Shown here: positions 54,301 to 63,199 of the stretch, one piece after another
Layout: every line of letters starts with the position of its first letter
Numbering within the stretch: position 1 is the first letter of the stretch
Assembly (NCBI GenBank): GCA_029550525.1
Contig: JAKPHF010000008.1
Span: 186,001 to 250,000, forward strand
Source of the DNA: Planctomycetota bacterium
Lineage (GTDB): Bacteria > Planctomycetota > Phycisphaerae > UBA1845 > PWPN01
Length of the DNA stretch: 64,000 nt
Reading direction: 5' to 3'
Notes under the pieces: model-generated
Seen by the model: only the letters and a program-made list of their open reading frames with translations
What the model was told of the DNA's origin: nothing
Database searches by the model: none
Position numbers and translations under genes: made by a program

Positions 54301-57300
54301 CCACGAACGAGAACTCGGAATCACCCATGGGATCGACCATTCGCCAGATACGCCCGTTCAGATTGAACGCGTTGAAATCATCCGAGTTGAACCCACCCGG
54401 CATCAGCGTGTAGAAGGGATAATCCGTGCTGATGAACCTCTTGCCCAACGGGTCCGTGCAGTTGATCGCGATCCAATACAACGTGTTCGGCATCAGGTCG
54501 GTGATCTCGATGGCATGATTCGTTCGGTAGCCCGGAAGGGAGATGACCGGGCTGTACTCCGTGATGCCGTACATGAGGGAGGTCGTCGTCAGCTTGTTGG
54601 TCCTCCAGGTCACCTTGACCGAGGTTTCCGTGGGGATGATCTTGAGGTTGCTGATCTCGATGTTCCGCAAGTCCATCACGAACGTCGCTTCCACGTTGCG
54701 CGACTCGGTCATGGCCAGCGTCTTGACCGGTTCGCTGCCGGACAGATCGCCGCCCCACTCCTCGAACAGCCAACCCAGCGCCGGTTCGGCCGTGAGCGTG
54801 ACCGTTTCGTTGCAGTAAAACTGGTTGGTGGGCGGATCGACCACCACCGTGCCTTCACCGACAATGGTGGTCACCAGCTCGGCCGGCGTGCCGCCCGCGG
54901 GCGTTCCGTCCTCCGGATCGATGGGGGACGCCTGGTTGAAGAAGTAATCCACCTTGCACAGGAATTCCGGCGCCGGCGAACCCATGGTCCCCGCGAACGG
55001 CCCCGCCCCCGTCACCACCAGCGGGAACGAGAAGGAACCGGCGGGCGTCCAGTTGACACCGTCGAGCGAGTGCTGGAGCACCCATTCGTCTCCCTCGCGG
55101 TAGACGGACATGTAACTCGGACTGCCGTCGGTGATCGGGACAATGCTCCTGGCCGAAGCCGATCCGTTCACGACCGACGTCGCCACCGCCCACGACTGAC
55201 CGTCAGTGTTGCGGAAATCGAACCTCAAGTACGTATTGTTCGTGCCTTCCACCAAAACGCCCTGCAATTGGCCCGAAACCAGTTCATCCGAGTCGAACTT
55301 GACGCGGATCTCGAACGTCGTGTCGTTCGCCGGCTGAATGAGCCGGGGCGACCGGTTTCCGGAAGGCTCGATGTCGCGGGACGGGCCGGCCGGGATGAAG
55401 AACCGTAACGTGGCGCTGTCGCTGCCCGTGCCCTTCGTGCTGATGGTGGCCGCTCCGCCCGGATTGATCACCTGCCACAGACCGGTGTTTACCGAGCAAG
55501 CGTTGAAGTCATCCGAAACCAGGATCGAAGGATTGACCACGAAGTTCGCGGTCAGGAAGTAGCTGGACGACATGTCCAGCTCGATCGGATTGGTGGTGCC
55601 GGTCACGTCGCCGGTCCACTCCGAGAACAGCCATCCCGGTCGAGGCACCGCCCGAACGGTCACTTTCTCCTGGCAATAGTAGGCCGGACTGTCGGGGGTC
55701 TTTTCGATGGTTCCGTTCCCGTTGACACTCATCACCAGGTGCGACGGGTTGCCGGGTCGCGGGCCGTCCTCATCGGCGAACGGAGCGGCTTCGACGAGGA
55801 AGTAGTCCAGCCGGGCCGTGTACGCCGGAGCCGAGCCGGTCGAAGAGTTCCCGGCCGCGATGCCCACGGCATTCACCTCCAGCACTTCAGTGGTTGACGT
55901 CAGGTTCGACCACGAGCTTCCGTTCAGCGAGTACCGCAGCGTAAAGGAGTTCCCGGCACGGCGAATGCCCAGCCAAATCGGCCGCGAAGACGGCAGGTTC
56001 TGCGTGCCCAGGACTCTGGCCGAATTGCCTCTGACCACCGCCGCGAACAGCGATGTGGTCGTGCCATCGAACTGCACGTCATAACGCAGCCAGTTGTCGT
56101 TGTCCTGCTCGATGAACAGACCCTCGCGCTGGAAGCCTGCGTTCGGCTGAGACTCGGTTTTGAGTTCGACGTCGAAGTCCGTGTCGATGGCCGGCTGCAT
56201 GAGCCGCACGGAGTTGTTGTATCCCACCCACGAGTCGCGCGACGCGCCGCCCGGGATATGGATGAGCAGATGAGCATCCAACGAGCCGGTGCCCACCGTC
56301 TGTACGGTCGCCCCGCCCAAGGGATCGACCAGCGTCCACACGCCGGTATCCAGTGAGCAGTGGTTGAAATCATCGGACACCAGGCCCGTGGGATTGTTGG
56401 GGGTGACGAACGTCAGATCCCCGGTCTGGCCGGTATCGCCTCCGCTGTCAACCGCGGTGATCTTGAAATGGTATTCCCGTTCGGGCTGCAGACCGGTCAG
56501 TTCGACCACGTGGGTCATGGTGAAGGTTGGATCGACGACTTCGCCCATCTCGTACGCTGACGTCGTCCCGTACTGCACGAGACTTCTCGCCGGCGAGTCG
56601 GTCTGCCAGTGAATGCGCGCCGTGTACATGCCCGGCACGACCCGGATGTCGCTGATCACCGGTGCAAGATTGTCCGGCTCGAACGTGGCCGATATCGTCT
56701 TCGACGACGACATCACCAGGGTGGTAGGATTGGTCGTGCCCGACAAGTCGCCGCCCCACCCGGTGAACGCCCATCCCGGTTCGGGAACGGCCGTCACTGT
56801 GACCACCTCGTCGCAGTAGTACGCGTCGGCCAGAGGCTGCACTTCGATCTGGCCGTTGCCGGTCACCGTGCGAGTGATGGTCGCCGCGGCCTCGGTGATC
56901 GGGCCGTCCTCCACCACGAGTGGGAACGTCGCATTCTCAAACCAGTCCACTCGGCAGGTGAACGCCGGTGCTACGCCCGGGTTGTAGTTGCCCGCAAACG
57001 GGCCGACTCTGTTCACGTCAACCGACCACGCGAACGTGGCGTGCGTGGTCCACGAGGTCCCGTTGAACGAATAACGCAGCGTCCACTGGTTCCCTTCCCG
57101 GATCACGGACAACCAAATCGGCCCCGCCGAAGGGATCGCCTGGTTGCCGCGGACCGTCGCCTGCCCGGGCCCGAACGTGGCCGAGAACATGAAGGCGGAA
57201 CTTCCGTTGAACCCCGCATCGAACCGCAGGAAGGTCTGCGCGTCCTGCTCGACCATGATGCCTTGCATCTGGTAACCCGCGTTCGGCTGCGACAAGAACT

Positions 57301-58753
57301 TCGCTCGAACCTCGAAATCGACGTCGGCCGCGTTCTGGAGTGCCCGCACCGAGTGGTTCCCGTCCGTCCACAGGTCGTGCGACGCACCGCCCGGCACGAA
57401 GATCTCCAGGAAGGCCTCGTCGCTGCCGATTCCCTTGACCACCGCCGAGCCGCCGCCCACCGGATCGACGACCGTCCACACCGCTGTATTCAAGGCGCAC
57501 ACGTTGAAGTCGTCGGACACGACTCCCAGTGCATTGCCCACCGTCCGGAACACGATGTCCGCCGTCTGACCCTCCTCACCTTGCGCATCAGCTGAGGAGA
57601 TCTGAACGTGGTATTCCGTGTCCATGTCCAGGCCGGTCAGCGTGAGTGCGTGCGTCGTGACCAGCGTGTCGCTGGTGACCGCGCCCAGCTCGTAGGCAGT
57701 GGTCTTGCCGTAGCGCACCCGGCTGGTCGCCGGTACGTCGGTCGTCCAACTGACGGTTGCCGAATTCAGCGTCGGAGCGATCTGCACGTTAGTGATGACC
57801 GGGGCCAGCCCGTCGGGCACGAAATGAGCCACCACCGTGCGGGACTCGGTCATGGTAAGCGTTTGCTGCAACTCGGTGCCGCTCAGGTCCCCGCTCCAGT
57901 TCTGGAGAATCCAGCCTGGAGCCGGCACCGCGGTCAGCGTAACCGTTTCACCGCAGTAGAAGTTGGTCATCGGCGGATCGGCTTCGATGGTTCCCTCGCC
58001 GGTGACGCTGGTGGTCAGCGTGGCCGGTGTTCCCTCGGGCGTGCCGTCTTCCGGACTCAGCGGATCCGCCACGTTCAAGAAGTAATCCACGCGAGCCGTG
58101 TGGGCTGGCGCAACACCCGGCGAATAATTGCCGGCGTACGGGCCGATCGCCGTCACGGTCATCGGGAACGCGAACGTCGTGAATGGCGTCCAGTCGCTGC
58201 CGTTCGTCGAGTATTGCAGCGTCCAGTTGTCGCCGGCCCGCTGGATGCCGAGCCACATCGGAGCCACGTTGGGCACGTTCAATTCCCGCCTAACCACGGC
58301 CGTCTCGGCGTCGATGGTCGCGGAGAACAGGTACGTGTTCGTGCCGTCCGAATAGGCGTCGAACCGGAACAGCCGCGTCGCATCCTGCTCGACCAGCAAC
58401 CCCTGCATCTGGTACGGCGCGGTGACGGCCGAATCGAACTTCACCTGCACCTCGAAATCCGTGTTCGGCACCGCCTGGAGTACGCGCACGGCGTTATTGC
58501 CGTCGCTCCAGACGTCATGCGTCGCCCCCCCCGGCACGTGAATGAGCAGCTGGGCATCCTGTGTGCCCATTCCGGCCACCACCGCCGACCCGCCCCCGAG
58601 CGGGTCGACCAGCGTCCACACCGCCGTGTCCAGTGTGCACGTGTTGAAATCGTCAGACACAATGCTCTGCCCGAATGCCTGTGCGCCTGCGAAGCCCAGG
58701 ACCAGTGCGCACACACAGGCCCGTCCAGGCGCGCGGTGACCTTCGCCCTTCAT
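51356..58753 (-). CDS. Giant secreted protein with five DUF1349 modules, InlB-type repeats and Fn3 domains
   Basis: 2465 residues from ATG 58753, with AGGAG seven bases upstream. A signal peptide (ACVCALVLGFAGAQAFGQ) is followed by five concanavalin-like DUF1349 modules starting at about 35, 411, 788, 1075 and 1452 (consensus VSDDFNxCxLxTxVWTLVDP, later FEVQVKFDS and YQMQGLLVEQD). Most are joined to InlB-like/bacterial Ig modules (GEGTIEADPPMTNFYCGETV) and fibronectin-III domains (LTGLDMDTEYHVQISSADAQ). Then come a beta-sandwich region (about 1880-2090), one more Fn3, a thrombospondin-3-like Ca-binding stretch (DSDNDGTVDCKDGCP near 2175) and a final LamG-like module (2220-2415). The modules suggest binding to polysaccharides at the surface. 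It lies inside the EPS operon. Confidence 0.88.
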   Translation of the reverse strand: MKGEGHRAPGRACVCALVLGFAGAQAFGQSIVSDDFNTCTLDTAVWTLVDPLGGGSAVVAGMGTQDAQLLIHVPGGATHDVWSDGNNAVRVLQAVPNTDFEVQVKFDSAVTAPYQMQGLLVEQDATRLFRFDAYSDGTNTYLFSATIDAETAVVRRELNVPNVAPMWLGIQRAGDNWTLQYSTNGSDWTPFTTFAFPMTVTAIGPYAGNYSPGVAPAHTARVDYFLNVADPLSPEDGTPEGTPATLTTSVTGEGTIEADPPMTNFYCGETVTLTAVPAPGWILQNWSGDLSGTELQQTLTMTESRTVVAHFVPDGLAPVITNVQIAPTLNSATVSWTTDVPATSRVRYGKTTAYELGAVTSDTLVTTHALTLTGLDMDTEYHVQISSADAQGEEGQTADIVFRTVGNALGVVSDDFNVCALNTAVWTVVDPVGGGSAVVKGIGSDEAFLEIFVPGGASHDLWTDGNHSVRALQNAADVDFEVRAKFLSQPNAGYQMQGIMVEQDAQTFLRFDAGFNGSSAFMFSATFGPGQATVRGNQAIPSAGPIWLSVIREGNQWTLRYSFNGTSWTTHATFAWSVDVNRVGPFAGNYNPGVAPAFTCRVDWFENATFPLVVEDGPITEAAATITRTVTGNGQIEVQPLADAYYCDEVVTVTAVPEPGWAFTGWGGDLSGTTNPTTLVMSSSKTISATFEPDNLAPVISDIRVVPGMYTARIHWQTDSPARSLVQYGTTSAYEMGEVVDPTFTMTHVVELTGLQPEREYHFKITAVDSGGDTGQTGDLTFVTPNNPTGLVSDDFNHCSLDTGVWTLVDPLGGATVQTVGTGSLDAHLLIHIPGGASRDSWVGYNNSVRLMQPAIDTDFDVELKTESQPNAGFQREGLFIEQDNDNWLRYDVQFDGTTTSLFAAVVRGNSARVLGTQNLPSSRPIWLGIRRAGNSFTLRYSLNGSSWSNLTSTTEVLEVNAVGIAAGNSSTGSAPAYTARLDYFLVEAAPFADEDGPRPGNPSHLVMSVNGNGTIEKTPDSPAYYCQEKVTVRAVPRPGWLFSEWTGDVTGTTNPIELDMSSSYFLTANFVVNPSILVSDDFNACSVNTGLWQVINPGGAATISTKGTGSDSATLRFFIPAGPSRDIEPSGNRSPRLIQPANDTTFEIRVKFDSDELVSGQLQGVLVEGTNNTYLRFDFRNTDGQSWAVATSVVNGSASARSIVPITDGSPSYMSVYREGDEWVLQHSLDGVNWTPAGSFSFPLVVTGAGPFAGTMGSPAPEFLCKVDYFFNQASPIDPEDGTPAGGTPAELVTTIVGEGTVVVDPPTNQFYCNETVTLTAEPALGWLFEEWGGDLSGSEPVKTLAMTESRNVEATFVMDLRNIEISNLKIIPTETSVKVTWRTNKLTTTSLMYGITEYSPVISLPGYRTNHAIEITDLMPNTLYWIAINCTDPLGKRFISTDYPFYTLMPGGFNSDDFNAFNLNGRIWRMVDPMGDSEFSFVGTNTPDARLRIQVPGGLAHSITADALNAPRVMQNASNVDIGMEVKFESVINRAYQMQGLLIQQDDRTFIRSEFYSNGSGILLLVATFQDGQMEIVKNQPLSLGFPWYMRVIRTGDHWDVLYCNDGTSWTSGASFDFPMTVTAVGPFIANEGAPAPTFTGLIDYFFNLVGPIDPEDGTFVQDTNPPNLTQINTLVDEVTVTVTWLTDEPSTSVILYGETTEYEAGVYSDSNLTTVHVATITGLKENATYHLKINSADSSGNIGESDDIVVQTTRINHGPTVNVWYGLTQEFGHLGMPQPAINILGNVADPVDGVASLVYSLNNGPPRTLSLGPDLKRLTMPGDFNVDIPFASLLPGNNEVVFTATDLTGKTSTTVVTVVNSSGSPWPLPCTVDWSQATTPNDVAQVVDGEWVCEADSVRPTVLAYDRLIALGDLTWTDYEVTVPVTVRSIDPLGYNAPSFGPGVGLVFRWPGHSDDGAQPASGVYPLGAIGMYRWTDTYERFQLFGNEGAILASAPLDQKLELGKTYIFRMRVETLPEIDRSRYYLKYWLADEYEPYEWNIVGDQRNNDDPKAGSVLLLAHHVDASFGAVIARPGPFQDSPPVVISNVEAAPLDYRVTITWQTSEPARTRFKYGVTSSYELQTLFVDELTTEHSVSLTGLQPGTEYHYEIVAISAEGIGVTTGDLTFTTTVGCEVDSDNDGTVDCKDGCPLDAAKLEPGICGCGVAETACNALPELPTGWVGTAANNSLAEDPSLFGMHTVNGETVFGTVSTASNIHAHYVGPLAYTWTNYEYSGAMMITSPSGGIGVTLFSDFPNSDSYYRLRRYTGYSFHMAPHPNGIVMMSYGTTDSGVVPEPNVWYSFRMRAQRFDDYVRVQAKVWPEGTTEPSNWQVDCVDTHANRLLAGTAGVWCMGSGAKYWKNLRVQLIGDSVVLDYSLPDFSKPAQQFPDPPALQESWEVPSDQPAAPRQIMRPARAEPAAAR

Positions 58754-58814
58754 GGTTAGTCTCCTCTTCCAATTTCCCTGCAAAACTGCGTTTGATGGGA
58801 ACCCGATTCACGGA

Positions 58815-59996
58815 TTAAATGCACAGCAACTCGGCACGCACCCCCATGATGTCGAGCTGGTGCCCGATTTCGTCTCGGTAGACAGGGTTCATGACCAGGA
58901 CCACGTCGGGATGCCTCGTTCTCAGCGCGTCCGGCGGCTTGATGCGCTTCCCCGACCCCGGCAGGAACTTGTTCTGCTGATGCGGGTTGATGTCGATCAC
59001 GGTCTCGACCGCGTCTTCACATCCCAGTGAACTCAGGAAGGACACACACTTGGATCCCGCCCCCCAGACGGCCACGTGCCGATTCCTGGCTTTCAGCGTC
59101 GCCAGTCGTGCCTTCCACTCCAAAAGGATCTTGTGGACTCGTTCTTCGAACACGTGCAGGCGATCTGCCAGCTGGTCCGGCGTCTCTTCCTCCGGAAGAG
59201 CGTCCTCCACCATCCGCTCGGCCGGACGGGCCACGATGGTCAGATACTGATCTTCGAATACCCGCCGCAGTTCCAGGATCTCGAACCGGTTTCGGCGAAA
59301 CAACCGCGCCAGCGAGCCCGCGGTGAAATAGGAACAGTGCTCGTAGTAGATGTCCCAGAACGCCGCATCCGAAAAGACTCGTCCGGCATCGGGAACCTCG
59401 AAGAACACTAGCGCGTTACGTTGTCCGTCTAACCCTTGACGCACCAGGCCAAGAAACTCGTCCGTCGCCGGCAGGTGCTCCAGCGTGTGCCGGCAGACCA
59501 GCAGATCGCAGGGCAAACGCCAGTGCTCGCGCGAATAGTAGTCGCGCAGGAATCGCACCCGGCCTTGCGGATCGTCCTGGCCCGAATCACTCCGGGGATC
59601 GATGCCCACACCACGATTGTCGCCCGCTCGGCAGAGCTCGACGAGAAAGTCACCCTTCCCGCAACCGATCTCGACCACGTCTTTGCCGCGAATGGCGAAG
59701 CGTTCGACGAGATGCTGAACGAGCTGCGTCTGAAACGCTTGGAACCGCTTCGAGAATGACTGTTGGTCCTGATACTCGCCGGCGTAATTTTGCACCGTGG
59801 CGTCGAACACCACGTTGGACACGAATCCGCACGCCGAGCAGAAGCCCAGCGTGATGGGCCGGCGGGGAAACTCCCGAGCCGCCTGCTCGTCGTCCAGCAT
59901 GAGGCAACTGTGCACCGGCACCGGGCCCGTGCGATAGAACTCGCGCATTCCCGTGCTTCGGCAATTCGGACAAACGTGATCGTGTGCGTCTCTCAT
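58815..59996 (-). CDS. C-methyltransferase-family protein (zinc-finger type, SAM-dependent)
   Basis: 393 residues from ATG 59996. The N terminus has HVCPNCRSTGMREFYRTG and FCSACGFVSNVVF, a four-Cys zinc site as in sugar C-methyltransferases. The SAM domain reads DVVEIGCGKGDFLVELCRAG, and RHTLEHLPATDEF is the His-bearing loop after it. The C-terminal half has YYEHCSYFTAGSLARLFRRN, keeping the E-H pair implicated in catalysis in TylC3/TcaB9-type enzymes, and a VAVWGAGSKCVSFLSSLG Rossmann-like end domain. It probably methylates a carbon or an amino sugar on a nucleotide-linked sugar. A G-rich repeat precedes it. Confidence 0.85.
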   Translation of the reverse strand: MRDAHDHVCPNCRSTGMREFYRTGPVPVHSCLMLDDEQAAREFPRRPITLGFCSACGFVSNVVFDATVQNYAGEYQDQQSFSKRFQAFQTQLVQHLVERFAIRGKDVVEIGCGKGDFLVELCRAGDNRGVGIDPRSDSGQDDPQGRVRFLRDYYSREHWRLPCDLLVCRHTLEHLPATDEFLGLVRQGLDGQRNALVFFEVPDAGRVFSDAAFWDIYYEHCSYFTAGSLARLFRRNRFEILELRRVFEDQYLTIVARPAERMVEDALPEEETPDQLADRLHVFEERVHKILLEWKARLATLKARNRHVAVWGAGSKCVSFLSSLGCEDAVETVIDINPHQQNKFLPGSGKRIKPPDALRTRHPDVVLVMNPVYRDEIGHQLDIMGVRAELLCI

Positions 59997-60013
59997 GCTC
60001 GCATGCGTAAGCT

Positions 60014-60048
60014 TCTTCGCCAGCCCCCAGTCCCCATCCCCCAGTCCC
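60014..60048 (-). repeat. G-rich dispersed repeat, copy 2
   Basis: On the minus strand the segment between the epimerase stop and the start of the methyltransferase gene carries GGGACTGGGGGATGGGGACT and then GGGGACTGGGGGCTGG followed by CGAAGA. It shares at least 16 bases plus a short flank with 16926-16966. It lies in the leader of the methyltransferase gene, where a G-quadruplex could affect translation. Confidence 0.6.
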
Positions 60049-60057
60049 AACAACTCT

Positions 60058-61104
60058 TCATGCCGGTTGCAGCTCGGCGGTTCTCCACCGCAACGTCTCG
60101 TCGAGCTGGCCTGACGCCATGAGGTGCTTGATGCGCTTGATCCGAACGTATTTGTGCCCGTTGAAATCCTCGTCCTCGAGGCCCACGGCCCTGAACGCGT
60201 GATAGAGTTCCTCGATTCCTCGAAACGCCGTCCACACCGGCTCGAACGCAGGCAGGACTCGCCGAATCTTGCTGCAATCCACGCGGTAACAACGCTTGTC
60301 CGGCCCGCCGCCCGGTGCGTATTCGATCGTGCTGCCCGGCACGACCTGCCGCACCATCTCGGCCAGCTCGCTGATCCGGTAGTTCTCTTCGTTGCGACCG
60401 ACGTTGAACGCTTCGTTGCACACTCGCTCGCGCGGCGCTTCCAAGACCGCCAGAAACGCACGCGAGATGTCCTCGATGTGCACGAGCGGCCGCCACGGCG
60501 TTCCGTCGCTCAACATCACAATCCGCTTGGTCAGATACGCATTGCCCACCAGGTTGTTGATGACCAGGTCCGCCCGCAGCCGCGGCGACACGCCGTAGGC
60601 CGTCGCGTTCCGCAGGTACACCGGACAAAACGAATCGTCCGCCAGCTTGCTCAGCCCCTCTTCCGTCTTCACCTTGGAAACTGCATATGCCGTCACCGGA
60701 TTACACGGCGCGGTCTCGTCGAGCATGTCCTCCGTGCTCGCCGCGCCGTACAGGCTGCACGACGACGAGAACAGGAACCGCTGAACACCTGCCTCCTTGG
60801 CGAGCTGCCCCAGCCGAAGGCTCGACCGCAGGTTGATCTCGTACGTGCACTCCGGGTTCAAATCGCCCACCGGGTCGTTCGACAAGGCGGCCAAGTGAAT
60901 GACCGCATCGAAACCCTCCAGATCCTCGACGGCCAGGTCGCGGATATCCTTGCGGATGGTGGGCACGCCGTTGACCGGCGGCCCGAACCAGCAATCGCGG
61001 TACAGATCCGTATCGAGACCGACCACCTCGTGGCCGGCTTCGGCCAGCATTCGGGTCATGACCGTGCCGATGTACCCCAGGTGCCCCGTGACGAGTACTT
61101 TCAT
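60058..61104 (-). CDS. NAD-dependent epimerase/dehydratase (extended SDR)
   Basis: 348 residues from ATG 61104 (MKVLVTGHLGYIGTVMTRML), with the GHLGYIG Rossmann loop. Catalytic elements are FLFSSSCSLYG and AYAVSK (Tyr-x3-Lys). LRADLVINNLVGNAYLTKRI and RPLVHIEDISRAFLAVLEAP complete the extended SDR pattern of UDP/CDP-sugar epimerases. It follows a C-methyltransferase and precedes a second one, which suggests one pathway to a branched deoxysugar. Substrate unknown. The alternative start 61131 is less likely since it lies before the natural first strand. Confidence 0.9.
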   Translation of the reverse strand: MKVLVTGHLGYIGTVMTRMLAEAGHEVVGLDTDLYRDCWFGPPVNGVPTIRKDIRDLAVEDLEGFDAVIHLAALSNDPVGDLNPECTYEINLRSSLRLGQLAKEAGVQRFLFSSSCSLYGAASTEDMLDETAPCNPVTAYAVSKVKTEEGLSKLADDSFCPVYLRNATAYGVSPRLRADLVINNLVGNAYLTKRIVMLSDGTPWRPLVHIEDISRAFLAVLEAPRERVCNEAFNVGRNEENYRISELAEMVRQVVPGSTIEYAPGGGPDKRCYRVDCSKIRRVLPAFEPVWTAFRGIEELYHAFRAVGLEDEDFNGHKYVRIKRIKHLMASGQLDETLRWRTAELQPA

Positions 61105-61173
61105 GGCGCCTCCCGTTTGAAGAATCCCCACCGGACCCGCCGAGCCCGGCTCCGGCGTGATGCGACGGCCGCC

Positions 61174-62412
61174 TCACACGATGCGCGGTTCCGGGATGGG
61201 GATGATGAATTTGCCGCCGGCTTTGCGGTACTCGGCCTGTTGGGCCAATACTTCGTCCGCGTAGTTCCAGGCCAGAAGCAGCACGTAATCGGGTTTGTCT
61301 TCGAGCAGCTTTTCGGGCGGGTGAATCCGCAGTCGACTGCCCGGCGTGTAGCGCCCGTGTTTGTGCGGGTTGATGTCCACCGCGAACTGCACGAGATCGC
61401 TGTCAATGTTCACATAGTTCAGCAGCGTGGTCGCCATGCCGCCCGCCGCCCCGTATGCAGCCACCCGCTTGCCCTGTCGCTTGAACGCGATCAACATCTC
61501 CTGCAGACTGCGTTTGACCGCGTGCACCCGCTCGGCAAAACCGCGGTAGTACGCCTCGCCGGTGATGCCGCGCTGCCGTTCGGCCTCCAGCAGAGCCTGC
61601 ACCGACTCGCCCGCCCGCTCGATACGCGATGCGAACACTCGCACCGAGCCCCCCATGGTGACCGGAAGGTGATCGACCTCGTTGATGAACAGCCCGTGCG
61701 TCCGGAACAGCCGGTCCAGTGCGGTGAGCGAGAAGTAGGCCGTGTTCTGGTGGAAGATGTTGTCGAACGCGCCGGCTTCGATCAGGTCCACCACGTAGGG
61801 CACCTCGATCACCGCCAGCCCGTCCTCTCGAAGCAACTCGCGAATCCCCGCCATGCAGTCGCCCAGGTCGGGGATGATGTTGAGCGTGTTGTTGGCCACC
61901 ACCACGCTGGCCGTGTAGTCGAGCTTTCGCAGGATGCGAGCCAGCCGAGCGTCGAAGAAATCGCAGATCGTGCGCACGCCCGCCCGCTCGGCGGCCTCCG
62001 CCGGCCCCTTGGCCGGGTCCACCCCCAAGACGGGAATGCTGCGCTGAGCGAAGTTTCGCAGCATGTAACCGTCGTTGCTGGCGATCTCGACCACCAGGTC
62101 GTCCTTCCCCAGCCGCCGCCGGGCCATGATCCGCTCGGCCGATTCGCGGTAGTGCTCGAGCAATGCCCCCGACAGCGAGCTGAAGTAGGGATAATCGTCC
62201 ACGTAGATCATCTCCGGCGGGATGACCTCCTTCACCTGCACCAGCGTGCAGTCGGCGCAGAACACCACCTCGAGCGGAGCGACCGGATCCTCGCGATCCA
62301 ACTGGTCGGGCCGGATCAGCAGGTCGGCGACGGGCAGCACGCCTAACGAGATCACGTGCCGCAGGTCGGCCGAGCCGCACGCCCGGCAGCAAGTTGTCGT
62401 CTGTGTGGTCAT
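61174..62412 (-). CDS. Sugar C-methyltransferase (TylC3/EvaC/TcaB9-like) with altered catalytic loop
   Basis: 412 residues from ATG 62412. The N-terminal zinc site is [20 protein letters not shown] plus [18 protein letters not shown] domain: [20 protein letters not shown] and [18 protein letters not shown]. The C-terminal part has [20 protein letters not shown] and [16 protein letters not shown]. In TylC3-type C-methyltransferases the loop is usually HEHxSYYSLTAL; here the E-H pair is Q-N, so the catalytic base may be missing or the substrate different. It sits 69 bases upstream of the SDR gene start. Confidence 0.85.
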   Translation of the reverse strand: MTTQTTTCCRACGSADLRHVISLGVLPVADLLIRPDQLDREDPVAPLEVVFCADCTLVQVKEVIPPEMIYVDDYPYFSSLSGALLEHYRESAERIMARRRLGKDDLVVEIASNDGYMLRNFAQRSIPVLGVDPAKGPAEAAERAGVRTICDFFDARLARILRKLDYTASVVVANNTLNIIPDLGDCMAGIRELLREDGLAVIEVPYVVDLIEAGAFDNIFHQNTAYFSLTALDRLFRTHGLFINEVDHLPVTMGGSVRVFASRIERAGESVQALLEAERQRGITGEAYYRGFAERVHAVKRSLQEMLIAFKRQGKRVAAYGAAGGMATTLLNYVNIDSDLVQFAVDINPHKHGRYTPGSRLRIHPPEKLLEDKPDYVLLLAWNYADEVLAQQAEYRKAGGKFIIPIPEPRIV

Positions 62413-62428
62413 CCGCACGCCGGTTTCC

Positions 62429-63082
62429 TCACCACATGACCTTGCGGGCATAAAAGCCTTCCGCGTAACCCGTGGGCGAGCCCACCTCCACCCCCCGCAG
62501 TCGCATCACCGATCGAAACGTCTCTTCGGTGAACCAACGATGCGATCGCTGCGACTCGTAGCACTGCATGAGATACTCGCCCTTGCGCCGGCAGTGTGCG
62601 TCCGTGATCGGCACGTAGAAGTTGGGCGAACTGAAATCGCCGTCATACTTGGGGATCTCGTATTCCAGGATGAAGTGGTCGCGGAAGGTGTTCCACGTCA
62701 GGTTGTTCACCAGGCGGTGATCCTGATGCAGGTCGTCGCGATAGTGCGTGAAGATCACGTCCGGCGAGATCTCGCGTTTGATCCGTTCAAACGCTTCCTT
62801 GACTTCCACGCCCAGGTAGGGGAGAAACCCGTCGCGAAACTGCCAGGTCGTCACTTCGAATCGCGCGGCCCCGGCCAGGAACAACGCCGCACTGCGGCGA
62901 CATTCGGTCTCCCGCTGCTCGTTGGACGTGGCCACCACCCAGTGGCAGTCCATGCGAATGCCGGACTCGGCCAGCTTCAGCAGCGTGCCCCCGCAGCCGA
63001 TCTCGATGTCGTCGCAATGAGCTCCGAAGCACAAAACGGTGCAACGCGAGGGCGTCTGCAGTACGGGTGCAAAACTAAGCAT
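62429..63082 (-). CDS. PIG-L/LmbE-family deacetylase
   Basis: 217 residues. It has [20 protein letters not shown], where A-H-x-D-D is the zinc and base motif, and [15 protein letters not shown] (third zinc His). Such enzymes remove the N-acetyl group from GlcNAc-containing lipids or from amino-sugar conjugates. Here it would act on an N-acetyl sugar of the EPS unit or a nucleotide sugar. It is encoded between the cytidylyltransferase-like gene (117-base gap) and the C-methyltransferase gene (16-base gap). Confidence 0.9.
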   Translation of the reverse strand: MLSFAPVLQTPSRCTVLCFGAHCDDIEIGCGGTLLKLAESGIRMDCHWVVATSNEQRETECRRSAALFLAGAARFEVTTWQFRDGFLPYLGVEVKEAFERIKREISPDVIFTHYRDDLHQDHRLVNNLTWNTFRDHFILEYEIPKYDGDFSSPNFYVPITDAHCRRKGEYLMQCYESQRSHRWFTEETFRSVMRLRGVEVGSPTGYAEGFYARKVMW

Positions 63083-63105
63083 TGCCCACCTTTTCCTCTT
63101 CCGGG

Positions 63106-63150
63106 GGCGGGCGTCTCGCCCGCCATATTATGGGACAGGCATCCTGCCTG
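63106..63150. repeat. REP-like palindromes upstream of the LmbE-family gene
   Basis: GGCGGGCGTCTCGCCCGCC (63106-63124) is a perfect copy of the family. A diverged unit, CAGGCATCCTGCCTG (63136-63150), keeps the stem with a changed loop. A third small hairpin, GCACG/CGTGC, follows at about 63156-63171. They sit in the 117-base gap between two same-strand genes. Confidence 0.78.
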
Positions 63151-63199
63151 CACCTGCACGGTGAAGCGTGCACCACGGAAACCGCCACTCCCGCCGCGG

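Noticed and set aside
52559..55408. Plus-strand frame of 949 codons inside the giant-protein gene
   Set aside because: Antisense to a clearly modular secreted protein. The translation is Arg/His rich and shows no family motif.
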